Positions 10,446 to 21,158 of a stretch of DNA of 64,000 bases are shown here, piece by piece. Both the position numbers and the translations under genes were made by a program. The stretch is from Corydoras sp. C115. Its lineage: Eukaryota > Chordata > Actinopteri > Siluriformes > Callichthyidae. The notes under the pieces are model-generated. The model did no database searches, had not been told where the DNA came from, and saw nothing but the letters and a program-made list of their open reading frames with translations. Every line of letters begins with the position of its first letter. Positions within the stretch are counted from its first letter, which is position 1. The stretch spans positions 3,761,501 to 3,825,500 of the forward strand of contig JAFMOC010000023.1 in assembly GCA_019802505.1 (NCBI GenBank). The letters run 5' to 3'.

Positions 10446-11381
10446 TGTAACGGGGCGACCAGCCACTAGGGGTAGGCGACGAAGTGCTGGTGAAGGGCGG
10501 CGTCCTGGTGGGAGAACTGCAACTCCCAGAAGGCGCCGCGCCAATCAACAGCAACAAGGCGCACCGGCCGGCTTACATACTTAAACAATGCGACAAGCCT
10601 CACGCTTTGTCGCACTGTAACCTGACGCTTGCCGCCACGTGACAATGTGACCGGTTTACCTTTGTTAGTGGGTACGACTGGGCCCGTTTAGAGGGGTCAG
10701 CCGTGGTACCGTCAGGAGACGGGAGGTATCTCAGCTCTTAGATAAGCAGGCAAAGACAGCGCGTGGTGGTGGGCGTGTCGCTGGTTGGACAGTCGCCAGC
10801 GCTCGCTGCGTTTAGCTCGCGAATCGGCGGAGTGTGTGTGTGTGCGTGCGTGTGTGTGTGCGCGCGGCCGTAGCGCACCACTTTCGTCGCTGACACGCGC
10901 GTTAGCGTGCTTTAAGTCAGCACGCGTGTATCGGATGTTTTTGTTTTTCCTCACTCGCGGCCCCGAGCTTTCGAGGAATTGTGTTTAGTGCGCTTGCGCA
11001 CAGACGTTGTTCATTCCGCGCGCTCCTTTAAGTTCACGTCAGTCGCTGCACAAAGGATTGTGCGGAAGCGCGCTCTTCCCTCGTTTGTGGTTAATTTGAA
11101 CCGTATTTTCCAGCCGCCGGGACCCCGGTAGGCTCCTTAGTTGACTTATTATACCGTTGTTTCAGCGTGATTTATGTTTAGCGTTCCTGACTTCGATCCC
11201 CGTACAATACAGTCTGCAGAACCAGTTTACTCCCTATTATATCACCCCTTCATTGTTCACACCTTTTAATTTGTTCTTATTTGCGCCCTTGATTATTATT
11301 TCCCGGGCACTGGGTGATAGTCGCCACTAGGGGCTTCCACTGAGTCCGTAACTTGCTTCCTCCTCTCCCTTCACCATAACA
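10446..11381 (+). repeat. 5' LTR of gypsy chromovirus
   Basis: 936 bp, starts TGTAACGGGG and ends CACCATAACA. A TATA-like TACTTAAAC lies near 10,579, about 30 bases before the predicted transcript start at 10,609. Confidence 0.95.
10609..10619 (+). promoter_or_regulatory. Predicted transcript start / self-primer sequence in the 5' LTR
   Basis: GTCGCACTGTA is the exact reverse complement of the 11 bases at 11,383-11,393. In Tf1 the first 11 bases of the RNA prime reverse transcription, and this fits the same scheme. Confidence 0.65.
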
Positions 11382-11382
11382 G

Positions 11383-11393
11383 TACAGTGCGAC
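11383..11393 (+). other. Primer-binding site, predicted self-priming
   Basis: TACAGTGCGAC lies one base inside the 5' LTR and pairs perfectly with 10,609-10,619 (repeated at 15,750-15,760). Confidence 0.65.
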
Positions 11394-11397
11394 CAAT

Positions 11398-12279
11398 ATG
11401 GAGGCAGCGGACTTTAAGTTATTTCAGGAAGCCTTGCAACAACAGGGGACAGCCATCGGCCGGCATGAGCAGTTGTTGGAGCAGATAACCCAGCAGCTCG
11501 CCCTCATGACTCAACTACAATCTGAGGCTGCGGCTTCGGTGCCCCTACCTCCCTCTAGGGGGTCTCCAGGGGCATCAACATCTGGGACCCCTGAGGCATA
11601 CGTCTCCCCCCCTGAACGTTTTGCTGGAGAGGCAGATAAATGCCGTGGATTCTTGCTGCAATGCTCCTTGACTATCGAGCAGCAGCCATCACGCTTCCCC
11701 ACTGAGCGCGCCAAGGTAGCTTTCATGATCTCCCTTCTTACGGGTAGGGCATTGACCTGGGCCACAGCCCTGTGGGAGGCGGACGCGCACGAATGTGCCA
11801 GCGAGCTGGCTTTCCGCCGCGCACTCCGGCAAACGTTTTATAACCCCAAGGAGGGTAAGAAGGTGTCTGCTCGCCTCCTTTCCTTGACGCAGGGAACTCG
11901 CTCCGCGGCCGACTATGTCATTGATTTTAGAACGGTAGCGGCCGAGAGCGGCTGGAATGAGCCAGCCTTATTAGGTATTTTTGAAAAGGGGTTGAGCGAG
12001 CGTATGAAAGATGAGCTCGCTTCCCGGGACCCGCCAGACAGTTTAGAGGAGATGTATGAGCTTTGCATAAGGCTTGACACCCGCATTCGGCAGCGGGCCC
12101 GGGAGAGAATGAATCACCCCAAGGCCTCCACAGGCCAACCTCGCTGGCATTCACCACCCCGCTATCATGCAGCACCCCGTGGGGGTCCTGAACCCATGCA
12201 ATTAGGGGGAACTGAACAGTCGGGCCCACGATTGTCGGGAAATGCAGGGGCCAGACCCGGTCAGGGGGGCCGGGCCTAG
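11398..12279 (+). CDS. gag: gag of gypsy chromovirus
   Basis: 293 codons starting five bases after the primer-binding site. An N-terminal coiled region (LFQEALQQQ, then EQITQQLALM) is followed by a Pro/Ser linker and the retrotransposon Gag core (ERFAGEADKCRGFLLQCSL, LTGRALTWATALWE, FRRALRQTFYN). It ends in a basic Pro-rich tail with EPMQLGG. No CCHC zinc knuckle is visible, although sushi-type Gag proteins usually have one here. The protein would form the particle that packages the element RNA. The frame closes at a TAG two codons after G-GGG-GGC (12,264-12,270), a possible -1 slippery site, and pol lies in exactly the -1 frame. Confidence 0.88.
   Translation: MEAADFKLFQEALQQQGTAIGRHEQLLEQITQQLALMTQLQSEAAASVPLPPSRGSPGASTSGTPEAYVSPPERFAGEADKCRGFLLQCSLTIEQQPSRFPTERAKVAFMISLLTGRALTWATALWEADAHECASELAFRRALRQTFYNPKEGKKVSARLLSLTQGTRSAADYVIDFRTVAAESGWNEPALLGIFEKGLSERMKDELASRDPPDSLEEMYELCIRLDTRIRQRARERMNHPKASTGQPRWHSPPRYHAAPRGGPEPMQLGGTEQSGPRLSGNAGARPGQGGRA
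12264..12270 (+). promoter_or_regulatory. Putative -1 ribosomal frameshift site between gag and pol
   Basis: The heptamer G GGG GGC fits the X XXY YYZ pattern in the gag frame just before the gag stop. A -1 slip leads directly into the open protease frame. No downstream pseudoknot was modelled. Confidence 0.4.
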
Positions 12280-15200
12280 GCCGTATCCCTAATCCCCCCG
12301 CCAGCGTTATTGTCGAGGGAACTCTGTCATGGGGAGAAACACCCCACTCCCGAGTGTTCGCCTTTTTGGACTCAGGGGCAGGTGGCAACTTTGTTGACGA
12401 GGGTCTGGTCAGATCTCTTGGAGTGCCAACTGAGAGGTTGCCGGAGCCCATACCAGTGCGGGCCCTAGATGGGCGAATGCTGGGAGCGGGCCCTATTACA
12501 CATGCCACCCACCCAGTCCACCTTGACATTAAGGGTCATCGGGAGACTCTTCGACTATTTGTCACCAGAGTCCCCAATCTCCTGTTGGTCTTAGGATTCC
12601 CTTGGCTCACCCAGCACAATCCTCAGGTCGATTGGCAGACACGTTCCATCTATGGGTGGGCTCCACGCTGTCAGGAGGCCTGTCTACTCCCCAGGAGCTC
12701 CCAACAGCCAAAAATGGAGGAACCCTGTGACCTCTCCAAGGTGCCCCACTACTATCATGACCTTGGAGAGGCCTTTAGTAAGACCAGGGCCCTGAGCCTT
12801 CCCCCACACAGGCCCTATGACTGTGCCATCAACTTGCTACCTTGTACCACACCACCACGGGGCAGGCTGTTTTCCTTAAACCCCGCCGAACGCACAGCCA
12901 TGGAGAACTATGTGAAGGAGGCCCTAGAACAGGGGTTCATCCGACAGTCATCTTCACCGGCGGGGGCAGGATTTTTTTTTGTTAAGAAGAAGGATGGTAC
13001 CCTTCGTCCATGCATAGACTACCGTGCTCTTAATGCTATCACTGTGAGAGACCGCTACCCTCTGCCTCTTATGGCCACAGGGTTTGAGGCCCTGCAGCAG
13101 GCGTCCGTCTTTACTAAGCTGGACCTGCGCAGCGCCTACAACCTTATCCGTATACGGCAGGGGGACGAGTGGAAGACGGCATTTCTGACCCCAACTGGTC
13201 ATTATGAATATCGGGTAATGCCCTTCGGCTTGATGAACGCCCCTGCCGTTTTCCAGCGGTTCATTCACGAGGCATTAAGAGAGACATTAGACCGGTACGT
13301 CTATGTTTATTTGGATGACATACTCATCTACAGTCGGTCACTAGAGGAGCATGTCGGCCACGTGAGGCGGGTTCTCCAGCTCCTACTGCAGCACAAGCTG
13401 TTTGTTAAGTTGGAGAAATCGGTCTTCCATTCCTCTACGGTATCTTTTCTGGGGTTCATCATCTCACAAGGTACCCTCAGAATGGACCCCGCCAAGGTTC
13501 AGGCTGTGACTGAGTGGCCCCGTCCGAACTCACTTCGGGAGGTTCAGCGTTTTTTGGGCTTCGCCAACTTCTTTCGCAAGTTTGTGAGAGATTTCGGCTC
13601 CATCGCGGCTCCTCTCTCAGCCCTAACTCGAAAAATTCCAGGTCGTTTTCGCTGGACTCCCGAAGCAGATCGGGCATTCAATACCCTGCGGGAATGCTTA
13701 ACCTCTTCCCCGTCCTCCACCTCCCGGATGTGGAGAAGCCTTTCATCGTCGAGGTAGATGCGTCGGAGGTAGGAGTTTGGGCGGTGTTGTCCCAGAGGGT
13801 GGGGACGCCTCCTAAACTCCATCCATGTGCGTACTTCTCACGCCAGCTCTCATCTCCTGAGCGCAACTATCCGGTCGGTGACAGGGAATTGCTGGCCATA
13901 AAGTTGGCACTTGAAGAGTGGAGGCACTGGCTTGAGGGAGCAAAACATCCCTTCTTGGTCTGGACAGACCACAAAAACCTGGCCTATATAGGACAAGCTA
14001 AGCGTTTAAGCGCCCGTCAAGCTCGCTGGTCTCTCTTCTTTGAGAGATTCGAGTTCACCTTGTCGTATCGGCCAGGTTCGAAGAACACCAAGCCAGATGC
14101 TCTTTCCCGGCTATGGGTTCGGACTGAAGGGCCTGAGGATTCAGAACCCAAGTCGATCCTCCCTGAGCCACGAATTGTGGCAGCCCTCACCTGGCCAGTC
14201 GAGAACCAGGTTAGAAGGGCCCTCCGGAACAATCCTGATCCGGGCGGGGGTCCTCCAGGGCGTTTATTTGTTCCACCTCAAATGCGCAAGAGGGTCCTCC
14301 AATGGGGGCATGCCTCTTTTTTCTCAGCCCACCCCGGCATCACCCGAACTCTTGAGTTCCTCCGTCGAAGATTCTGGTGGCCGGGGATGGAGGGTTCCGT
14401 GAGGTCCTTTATTACAGGGTGCGCCGTCTGTGCACGGAACAAAACACCCCGAGCTAGGCCAGCTGGTCGGCTGCAACCCTTGCCTATTCCATCTCGCCCA
14501 TGGTCACATATTGCCATGGACTTTGTCACAGGGCTTCCCCCGTCCAGAGGCAACTCGGTCGTGTTGGTGATCGTATACCGCTTCTCTAAGGCGTGTAAGT
14601 TTGTAGCACTGCCCAAACTCCCTAACGCCAAGGAGACGGCAGACCTTTTGGTTCAGCACGTGGTCCGGGTCCACGGGATCCCCAGAGATATTGTCTCCAA
14701 CCGAGGTCCTCAATTTTCTAGTCGCTTTTGGCGGGCGTTCTGCCAACTATTAGGGGCAATGGCTAGCCTGTCGTCGGGTTTTCATCCGGAGTCCAACGGC
14801 CAGACCGAAAGAGTTAACCAGGATCTCGGGCGTATGCTCCGGTGCCTGACGACAGACCGGCCCAACACATGGGTAGAACACTTACCCTGGGCAGAATATG
14901 CCCACAATACCCTCTGGCACTCGGCCATTGACATGTCACCATTTGAGTGTCAATTTGGGTACCCAGCCCCCATGTTCCCCGAACAGGAGGTGGAAGTGGG
15001 GGTACCTACGGCAGCGCGTTACGTAAGCCGTTGCCATCAGACGTGGCGGAGGGCTCGAGCAGCCCTCAGGCAGCGTAATGAGGCCATGAGACGAACCGCC
15101 AATAAAAGGAGGCAGTTGGGACCCACCTACCGTCCAGGCCAACGAGTCTGGCTGTCTACCCGGGATCTCCCCCTCCGTGGCCAATCCAACAAGCTGGCTC

Positions 15201-15610
15201 CCAAGTTTGTTGGACCCTTTAGGGTGCAACGCCGAATAAATCCAGTCACGTACCGGCTGGAACTGCCCCCTGCGATGCGTATTCACCCTACCTTCCACGC
15301 CTCGAGACTTAAACCATACCTATGCCAGGGGTCTGCCCCAGCCACGCTTCCACCGGCCCCCAGGCAGGTCGCAGGAAGTCCCGCGTACACGGTACGACGT
15401 TTGCTGGATTCCCGTCAGGTCCAAGGCTCTACCCAATACCTTGTGGATTGGGAGGGTTACGGTCCGGAGGAACGTTCCTGGGTCCCATCCAGACACATCT
15501 TGGATCCCGACCTCATTCGTCAGTTTAGAAGAGATCGGGCCACCGGCCTGGGGACGTCAGGAGCCGCCCCTAGAGGGGGGGGGTACTGTAACGGGGCGAC
15601 CAGCCACTAG
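12271..15610 (+). pseudogene. pol: pol of gypsy chromovirus: PR-RT-RH-IN-chromodomain, one frameshift
   Basis: Protease has FLDSGAGGNFV and LLLVLGFPWL. Reverse transcriptase has LDLRSAYNLIRI, MPFGLMNAPAVFQ and the YLDD box. RNase H has FIVEVDASEVGV and WTDHKNL. Integrase has an HHCC-type finger (HPGITRTLEF to CAVCARNK), the core WSHIAMDFVTG, and SNGQTERVNQD. A chromodomain follows (QYLVDWEGYGPEERSWVP). The frame is open from the gag junction to 13,757 only because of a one-base deletion near 13,710. From there RNase H and integrase continue in the next frame to 15,610. The second catalytic position of integrase reads SNRGPQF where family members have SDRGPQF. Both defects predict a copy unable to transpose alone. 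Confidence 0.92.
15571..15586 (+). other. Polypurine tract
   Basis: AGAG followed by nine G just before the 3' LTR; the plus-strand primer site. Confidence 0.8.
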
Positions 15611-16522
15611 GGGTAGGCGACGAAGTGCTGGTGAAGGGCGGCGTCCTGGTGGGAGAACTACAACTCCCAGAAGGCGCCGCGCCAATCAACAGCAACAAGG
15701 CGCACCGGCCGGCTTACCTACTTAAACAATGCGACAAGCCTCACGCTTTGTCGCACTGTAACCTGACGCTTGCCGCCACGTGACACTGTGACCGGTTTAC
15801 CTTTGTTAGTGGGTACGACTGGGCCCGTTTAGAGGGGTCAGCCGTGGTACCGTCAGGAGACGGGAGGTATCTCAGCTCTTAGATAAGCAGGCAAAGACAG
15901 CGCGTGGTGGTGGGCGTGTCGCTGGTTGGACAGTCGCCAGCGCTCGCTGCGTTTAGCTCGCGAATCGGCGGAGTGTGTGTGTGTGCGTGCGTGTGTGTGT
16001 GCGCGCGGCCATAGCGCACCACTTTCGTTGCTGACACACGCGTTAGCGTGCTTTAAGTCAGCACGCGTGTATCGGATGTTTTTGTTTTTCCTCACTCGCG
16101 GCCCCGAGCTTTCGAGGAATTGTGTTTAGTGCGCTTGCGCACAGACGTTGTTCATTCCGCGCGCTCCTTTAAGTTCACGTCAGTCGCTGCACAAAGGATT
16201 GTGCGGAAGCGCGCTCTTCCCTCGTTTGTGGTTAATTTGAACCGTATTTTCCAGCCGCCGGGACCCCGGTAGGCTCCTTAGTTGACTTATTATACCGCTG
16301 TTTCAGCGTGATTTATGTTTAGCGTTCCTGACTTCGATCCCCGTACAATACAGTCTGCAGAACCAGTTTACTCCCTATTATATCACCCCTTCATTGTTCA
16401 CACCTTTTAATTTGTTCCTATTTGCGCCCTTGATTATTATTTCCCGGGCACTGGGTGATAGTCGCCACTAGGGGCTTCCACTGAGTCCGTAACTTGCTTC
16501 CTCCTCTCCCTTCACCATAACA
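15587..16522 (+). repeat. 3' LTR of gypsy chromovirus
   Basis: 936 bp, nearly identical to 10,446-11,381, followed by the ACAAC target duplication. Confidence 0.95.
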
Positions 16523-16527
16523 ACAAC

Positions 16528-16912
16528 AACATCTTTATGGTGCGTGTCCAAATTTTTGACATGTACTTTATAAATACATCTTTGCGTTAGTTTAGGTTTT
16601 AAACATCTAAACTTTTTTTTATGATGTTTGTCTTCAAAAAAGCAGTGTAATTCAGCTTTAAATGTTCATATAATTTTTAACAACAGTTCAAGACAATAAG
16701 GAATAACAGGTGAATGTTAGCAGATGTCATGTTCGTTATTGTTTTTCTGACAAATAAAGTGATAAAGTGATCTATTTTGCCTGCTGTTCATCTTTTTGCC
16801 TATGACAATACATTATTGTGCAAATGACTAGACATACTTGAATAATGTTTGCAGTGGCATATTCAGTTTATTCGTGGACTTTTGGTGATTATGACATAAA
16901 TCAATTAACTTC
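16528..16912. other. MITE right end, then no gene recognised
   Basis: About 16,540-16,560 carries the likely partner (GTCCAAATTTTTGACATGTAC) of the outer arm at 10,088. The remainder is AT-rich and I see nothing in it. Confidence 0.4.
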
Positions 16913-18696
16913 TTAATCAGCTGTCAATGCTTTAATTTCATTTCGCAAGTTCGTGTATAAATCCACTGCCTGTAAATAGTCACTTGGCAAAGTTATTTGC
17001 TGTTCTGCCATTGTAATGTTGCAGAGGTCGTAAACATCAACATCGCATGGAACTGTTGAACGGAATAAACACGTACTTTTGCACAGTTGAAGATTGGCTG
17101 CATCTGCTGGAAAGAGAAAGTCCTCTGTGCCATACATTTCTGGCATTAAGTACATAACATTGGGGCGTCCGCTGGGTACCCGGTCTGTAATCAGACCATT
17201 TTTGGATGGTCTGATTACATGTGTGTCCCATACTCTAGCGGTCTCATCGAGTTCATCCTGAAACGTACATGAAAGCAAAAATTATTATAAATATGTAGGC
17301 CTATAGCCACTATACCAATTAGAATACATATCAAAACAAAAGGCTCCAACATTGTACACACTATGTATCGAATTCATGCCGACACTAAATTTTTAGGAAG
17401 TGAAACACGACAACTATCATATTTCACATCCTTAGTATAATATCCGGATTTAGGAATTTATATTTGTTACTTTATATCATTTATCTAGTACAATGTTGGT
17501 TTGCAATCAGCTCTCACCAACCATGGGCACTTTACTCAAATTCAAAATCTGTTACCGTTTGTGGACGCGACAAAGATATAGTAAAAAATATAGATATACT
17601 ATATATAGATATAGTAAAAAATATAGTAAAAACTTATTTGGCAGTTCACTACTTTTCAATTTGTTTAAAAACCCATAATATAAAACATTGAACATGGTTT
17701 TAATTTTTATAATCTAATAAACGTATTTTGTGTAATTCAATACACATAAATTACACCCCCCAAAAATATTATTTTTTATTAGGTCGAAATCTCTTTTCAA
17801 GCACTATAGACATTTACTAGAATGGTATTATTTATTTGGGCCATTATTATTAGCATTGTTTTTTGGAAATTGAATGAGTGAAGAACAATTAACAAATTTG
17901 AATTATTACCTGAATAATTCCCATGAAACAAAACTGAAGAACACTTTTATCCAGGAAGCATCCGTCAAATAACCCATTGTCTTTTAGATCGGTGAACAAG
18001 GAGATAAAAAATTCCATTGATTCTCTTCGTAGGATTCCCCACCAGCTTTCAATCCTTTGATTGGCCGTGCTTGCACCGTCTAAATAGCTGTCAATATGAA
18101 ATCCATCGTTGTTGTTCCGATGGAAAAGCCTTTGAAAATCCCTGATTTTCACAATTTCTGTAAAATCCGATCACCTCTAGCTATCCTAGGGCAACCACCA
18201 AGTCACTCAACAGCTTCGATGTAGTAGCCTCCAATAATTTATGGATTGCTGTTTGTACTAAATGCACTTAACCAAATAATGGTTCTAGAAAAGCCATCAA
18301 TGCATCTATTGATGCAAATACGAAAAGGCTTTAGCTTATCGTAAGAATAAAAAAGCCAGATGTAGTTTGGTCCTTGGCTTTTAAAATTAAACGGACATCT
18401 TCTTTTTTCACACGTATGCCATTTTCTTGACATCTGACATGCATCCACCTGTAGCCATGGAGCTGACCTGAATCTTGTAAATGCTCTTGAATAAACTTTA
18501 TAATGTCATACACGTCGCTGTAATTCTTACGACGAAACAGACCTTTAGTCTTTAAAATGCGCTTTAAATGTCTCTCAGTGATAACATATTTATGTCGACT
18601 GGCAAAAATAAATATAATGTCTTTATATTCTAGACCTAGTTGAAAGTAAAATTCAATAAACTTTCCAATGTCCATGTTGTTGGAGTGTAGCTGCAA
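16913..18696 (-). pseudogene. Integrase-core (DDE) domain protein, spliced, degenerate
   Basis: Read on the - strand from ATG 18,696: an N-terminal part (LGLEYKDIIFIFASRHKYVI, RHLKRILK, GYRWMHVRCQENG), then the integrase core GPNYIWLFYSYDKLKPF, CIDGFSRTIIWL, then STANQRIESWWGILRRESME and FLDKSVLQFCFMGIIQ. An intron with GT-AG ends (17,909-17,258) joins IIQ to DELDETARVW. The last exon has RPSKN, then GRPNVMYLMPEMYGTEDFL. The layout matches a family of integrase-like proteins widespread in fish. Defects: a frameshift with loss of a linker near 18,375, stops near 18,238 and 18,205, and Tyr where the first catalytic Asp is expected. The Glu in NQRIESWW is kept. Function of intact members is unknown to me beyond the integrase fold. 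Confidence 0.82.
17258..17909 (-). other. Intron of the integrase-like pseudogene
   Basis: Donor CAG/GTAATA and acceptor TTTCAG on the - strand; the flanking codons join in frame. A + strand tract with short repeats of ATATAGTAAAAA lies inside it. No gene. Confidence 0.65.
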
Positions 18697-18740
18697 CTGC
18701 TCATTGAACTGTATCTATAAACTACTCATCGGATAATATC

Positions 18741-18835
18741 TGGTGCGCACCACTTACTAACTCGTGTGCACGACTTGCTATCTTGTGCGCACAAGTTAGT
18801 AAATGGTGCGCACGACATGCTAGTCACGCATGCGT
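18741..18835. repeat. Palindromic GTGCGCAC repeats upstream of the integrase-like pseudogene
   Basis: Four or five degenerate units of about 20 bp, each with GTGCGCAC or GTGTGCAC followed by a variant of ACTTACTAACTC or its inverse. They begin 45 bases upstream of the pseudogene ATG. Confidence 0.7.
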
Positions 18836-19544
18836 ATGTGTACATGTGACTGTGTACCGCAATGTAGCTGCGGAAGAACACTGGTTATGTTCATCTCATC
18901 TTAGACATGTACAGTTCATCTTATCAAATACAGCGAACTGTCATTCAAAATAAGACCTTATTTTCGTGTTAGATCGCAAAAAACTTCCTACTGCTAAATT
19001 CTGATAAAACAGAGTTTCTGATAGTTGGACCCAAAGACAAAATTAACAAAGCTACTAACACTATGTTAAACCTTGATAACTCTTTAGTTAGACCCAGTTC
19101 ATCTGTGAGCTCAGATCTCAAAGTGCTGGTCTACTCTTAGCTCCTATAATAAATAAAATTACTGCTGGTGGAAGAGCGTTCTCCTACAAGGCTCCTCAAC
19201 TTTGGAATAGCCTTCCAGTTACTGTTCGTGATTCCGAATCACTATTAATCTTTAAAAATAAATTAAAAACACATTTATTTAATCTTGCGTTTAATTAATA
19301 CCCTGTAGATAAAGATGTAGATCTCAGGCTTGGCTGTGTTGGGGTGCTGATCTGTCATTAGTGTGTGCTGGCGTTTCACCTCTTCACCCACATCATCATT
19401 AATGGGGGGGTGTGGCGCTGAAATGATGCTGTTCTGGGGAGTCATCTCAACTATGTAGAGTCTGCAGTACCTGCCTCTTTTAGTTCTGCTGCTCTAGTCA
19501 GTGATGCCGGAGTCGCATGCTGCACTGTGTCAATCAATTACTTA

Positions 19545-21158
19545 CACACGTGGACAAAATTGTTGGTACCCCTTGGTTAATGACAGAAAAACCCACAATG
19601 GTAACAGAAATAACTTTAATCTGATAAAAGTAATAATAAATAAAAATTCTATGAAAATGTACAAATGGAAGTCAGACATTGCTTCTCAACCATGCTTTAA
19701 CAGAATTATTAAAAAAAATAAACTCATGAAACAGGCCTGGACAGAAATGATGGTACCCTTAACTTAATATTGCACAAACTTTTGAGGCAATCACTGCAAT
19801 CAAACGATTCCGGTATCTGTGAGTGAGACTTCTGCACCTCTCAGCAGGTATTTTGGCCCACTCTTCATGTGCAAATTGCTCCAGTTGTCTCAGGTTTGAA
19901 GGGTGCCTTTTCCGGACGGCATGTTTCAGCTCCTTCCAAAGATGCTCAATAGGATTTAGGTCTGAGCTCATAGAAGGCCACTTCAGAATAGTCGAGTGTT
20001 TTCCTCTTAGCCATTCTTGAGTGTTTTTAGATGTGTGTTTTGGGTCATTATCCTGTTGTAAGACCCACGACCTATGACTGAGACCAAGCTTTCTGACACC
20101 GGGCAGCACATTTCTCTCTTGAATCCCATGATAGTCTTGAGATTTCATTATACCCTGCACAGATTCAAGACACCCTGTGCCAGATGCAGCAAAGCAGCCC
20201 CAGAACATAACAGTTCCATGTTTCACAGTAGGGACAGTGTTCTTTTCTTGATATGCTTCATTTTTCCGTCTGTGAACATAGAGCTGATGTGCCTTGCCAA
20301 AAAGTTCCATTTTTGTCTCATCTGTCCATAGGACATTCTCCCAGAAGCTTTGTGGCTTGTCAACATGAAGTTTGGCAAATTCCAGTCTTGCTTTTTTATG
20401 TTTTGTTTTCAACAATGGTGTCTTCCTTGGTCGTCTCCCATGAAGTCCACTTTGGCTAAAACATCGACGGATAATTCGATCTGAGACTGATGTTCCTTGA
20501 GCTTGAAGTTCACCTTGAATCTCTTTAGATGTTTTTCTTGACTCTTTTGTTACCATCCGTGTTATCCATCTCTTTGATTTGTCATCAATTTTCCTCCTGC
20601 GTCCACGTCCAGGGAGGTTGGCTACAGTCCCATGGATCTTAAATTTCTGAATCACATGTGCAACTGTAGTCACAGGAACATCAAGCTGCTTGGAGATGGT
20701 CTTATAACCTTTACCTTTAACATGCTTGTCTATTATTTTCTTTCTAATGTCCTGAGACAACTCTTTTCTTTGCTTCCTCTGGTTCATGTTGAGTGTGGTA
20801 CACACCTTGTCACCAAACAGCACAGTGACTACCTGTAGCCCTATATATAGGCCCACTGACTGATTACAATATTGTAGTCACCTGTGATACTAATTAGTGA
20901 ACACACCTTGATATAACATGTCCATTTGGTCACATTATTTTCAGGGGTACCATCATTTCTGTCCAGGCCTGTTTCATGAGTTTATTTTTTTTAATAATTC
21001 TGTTAAAGCATGGTTGAGAAGCAATGTCTGACTTCCATTTGTACATTTTCATAGAATTTTTATTTATTATTACTTTTATCAGATTAAAGTTATTTCTGTT
21101 ACCATTGTGGGTTTTTCTGTCATTAACCAAGGGGTACCAACAATTTTGTCCATGCGTG
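19545..21158 (-). mobile_element. Second Tc1-like transposon, about 1.6 kb
   Basis: Inverted repeats of about 215 bp (19,545-19,764 and 20,940-21,158) begin with CACACGTGGACAAAATTG and its mirror. TA flanks both sides (19,543-19,544 and 21,159-21,160). It lies inside the 3'UTR of the L2-type LINE. Confidence 0.92.
19759..20787 (-). CDS. Tc1-like transposase, open but probably damaged
   Basis: 342 codons from the ATG at 20,787 (MNQRKQRKELSQD). An earlier in-frame ATG at 20,856 would add 23 residues unlike the family. Two HTH units come first (YKTISKQLDVPVTTVAHVIQ), then GRGRRRK. The catalytic core has WTDETKMELFG, QQDNDPKHTS and SSDLNPIEHLW. The Gly-rich box is shortened: HGTVMFWG where relatives carry several glycines before the hydrophobic run. 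This suggests a small in-frame deletion in a conserved loop, so activity is doubtful. A different subfamily from the transposase at 8,203. Confidence 0.88.
   Translation of the reverse strand: MNQRKQRKELSQDIRKKIIDKHVKGKGYKTISKQLDVPVTTVAHVIQKFKIHGTVANLPGRGRRRKIDDKSKRWITRMVTKESRKTSKEIQGELQAQGTSVSDRIIRRCFSQSGLHGRRPRKTPLLKTKHKKARLEFAKLHVDKPQSFWENVLWTDETKMELFGKAHQLYVHRRKNEAYQEKNTVPTVKHGTVMFWGCFAASGTGCLESVQGIMKSQDYHGIQERNVLPGVRKLGLSHRSWVLQQDNDPKHTSKNTQEWLRGKHSTILKWPSMSSDLNPIEHLWKELKHAVRKRHPSNLRQLEQFAHEEWAKIPAERCRSLTHRYRNRLIAVIASKVCAILS

Larger units (their letters stand above)
10446..16522 (+). mobile_element. Ty3/gypsy chromovirus (Tf1/sushi type), young and nearly complete
   Basis: Two 936-bp LTRs (TGTAAC...ATAACA) enclose gag, protease, reverse transcriptase, RNase H, integrase and a chromodomain. 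The target duplication ACAAC lies at 10,441-10,445 and 16,523-16,527. The LTRs differ at about eight positions by my reading, so the insertion is recent. The copy is defective: one base is missing in RNase H near 13,710, and the second catalytic Asp of integrase reads Asn. Confidence 0.95.

Noticed and set aside
12361..12529. Reverse-strand 200-codon ORF 11,927-12,529
   Set aside because: Shadow of gag and protease on the opposite strand.
10712..16129. 80- and 67-codon ORF pairs near 10,712-10,988 and 15,853-16,129
   Set aside because: Both pairs lie in the LTRs of the gypsy element and carry CA-repeat peptide.
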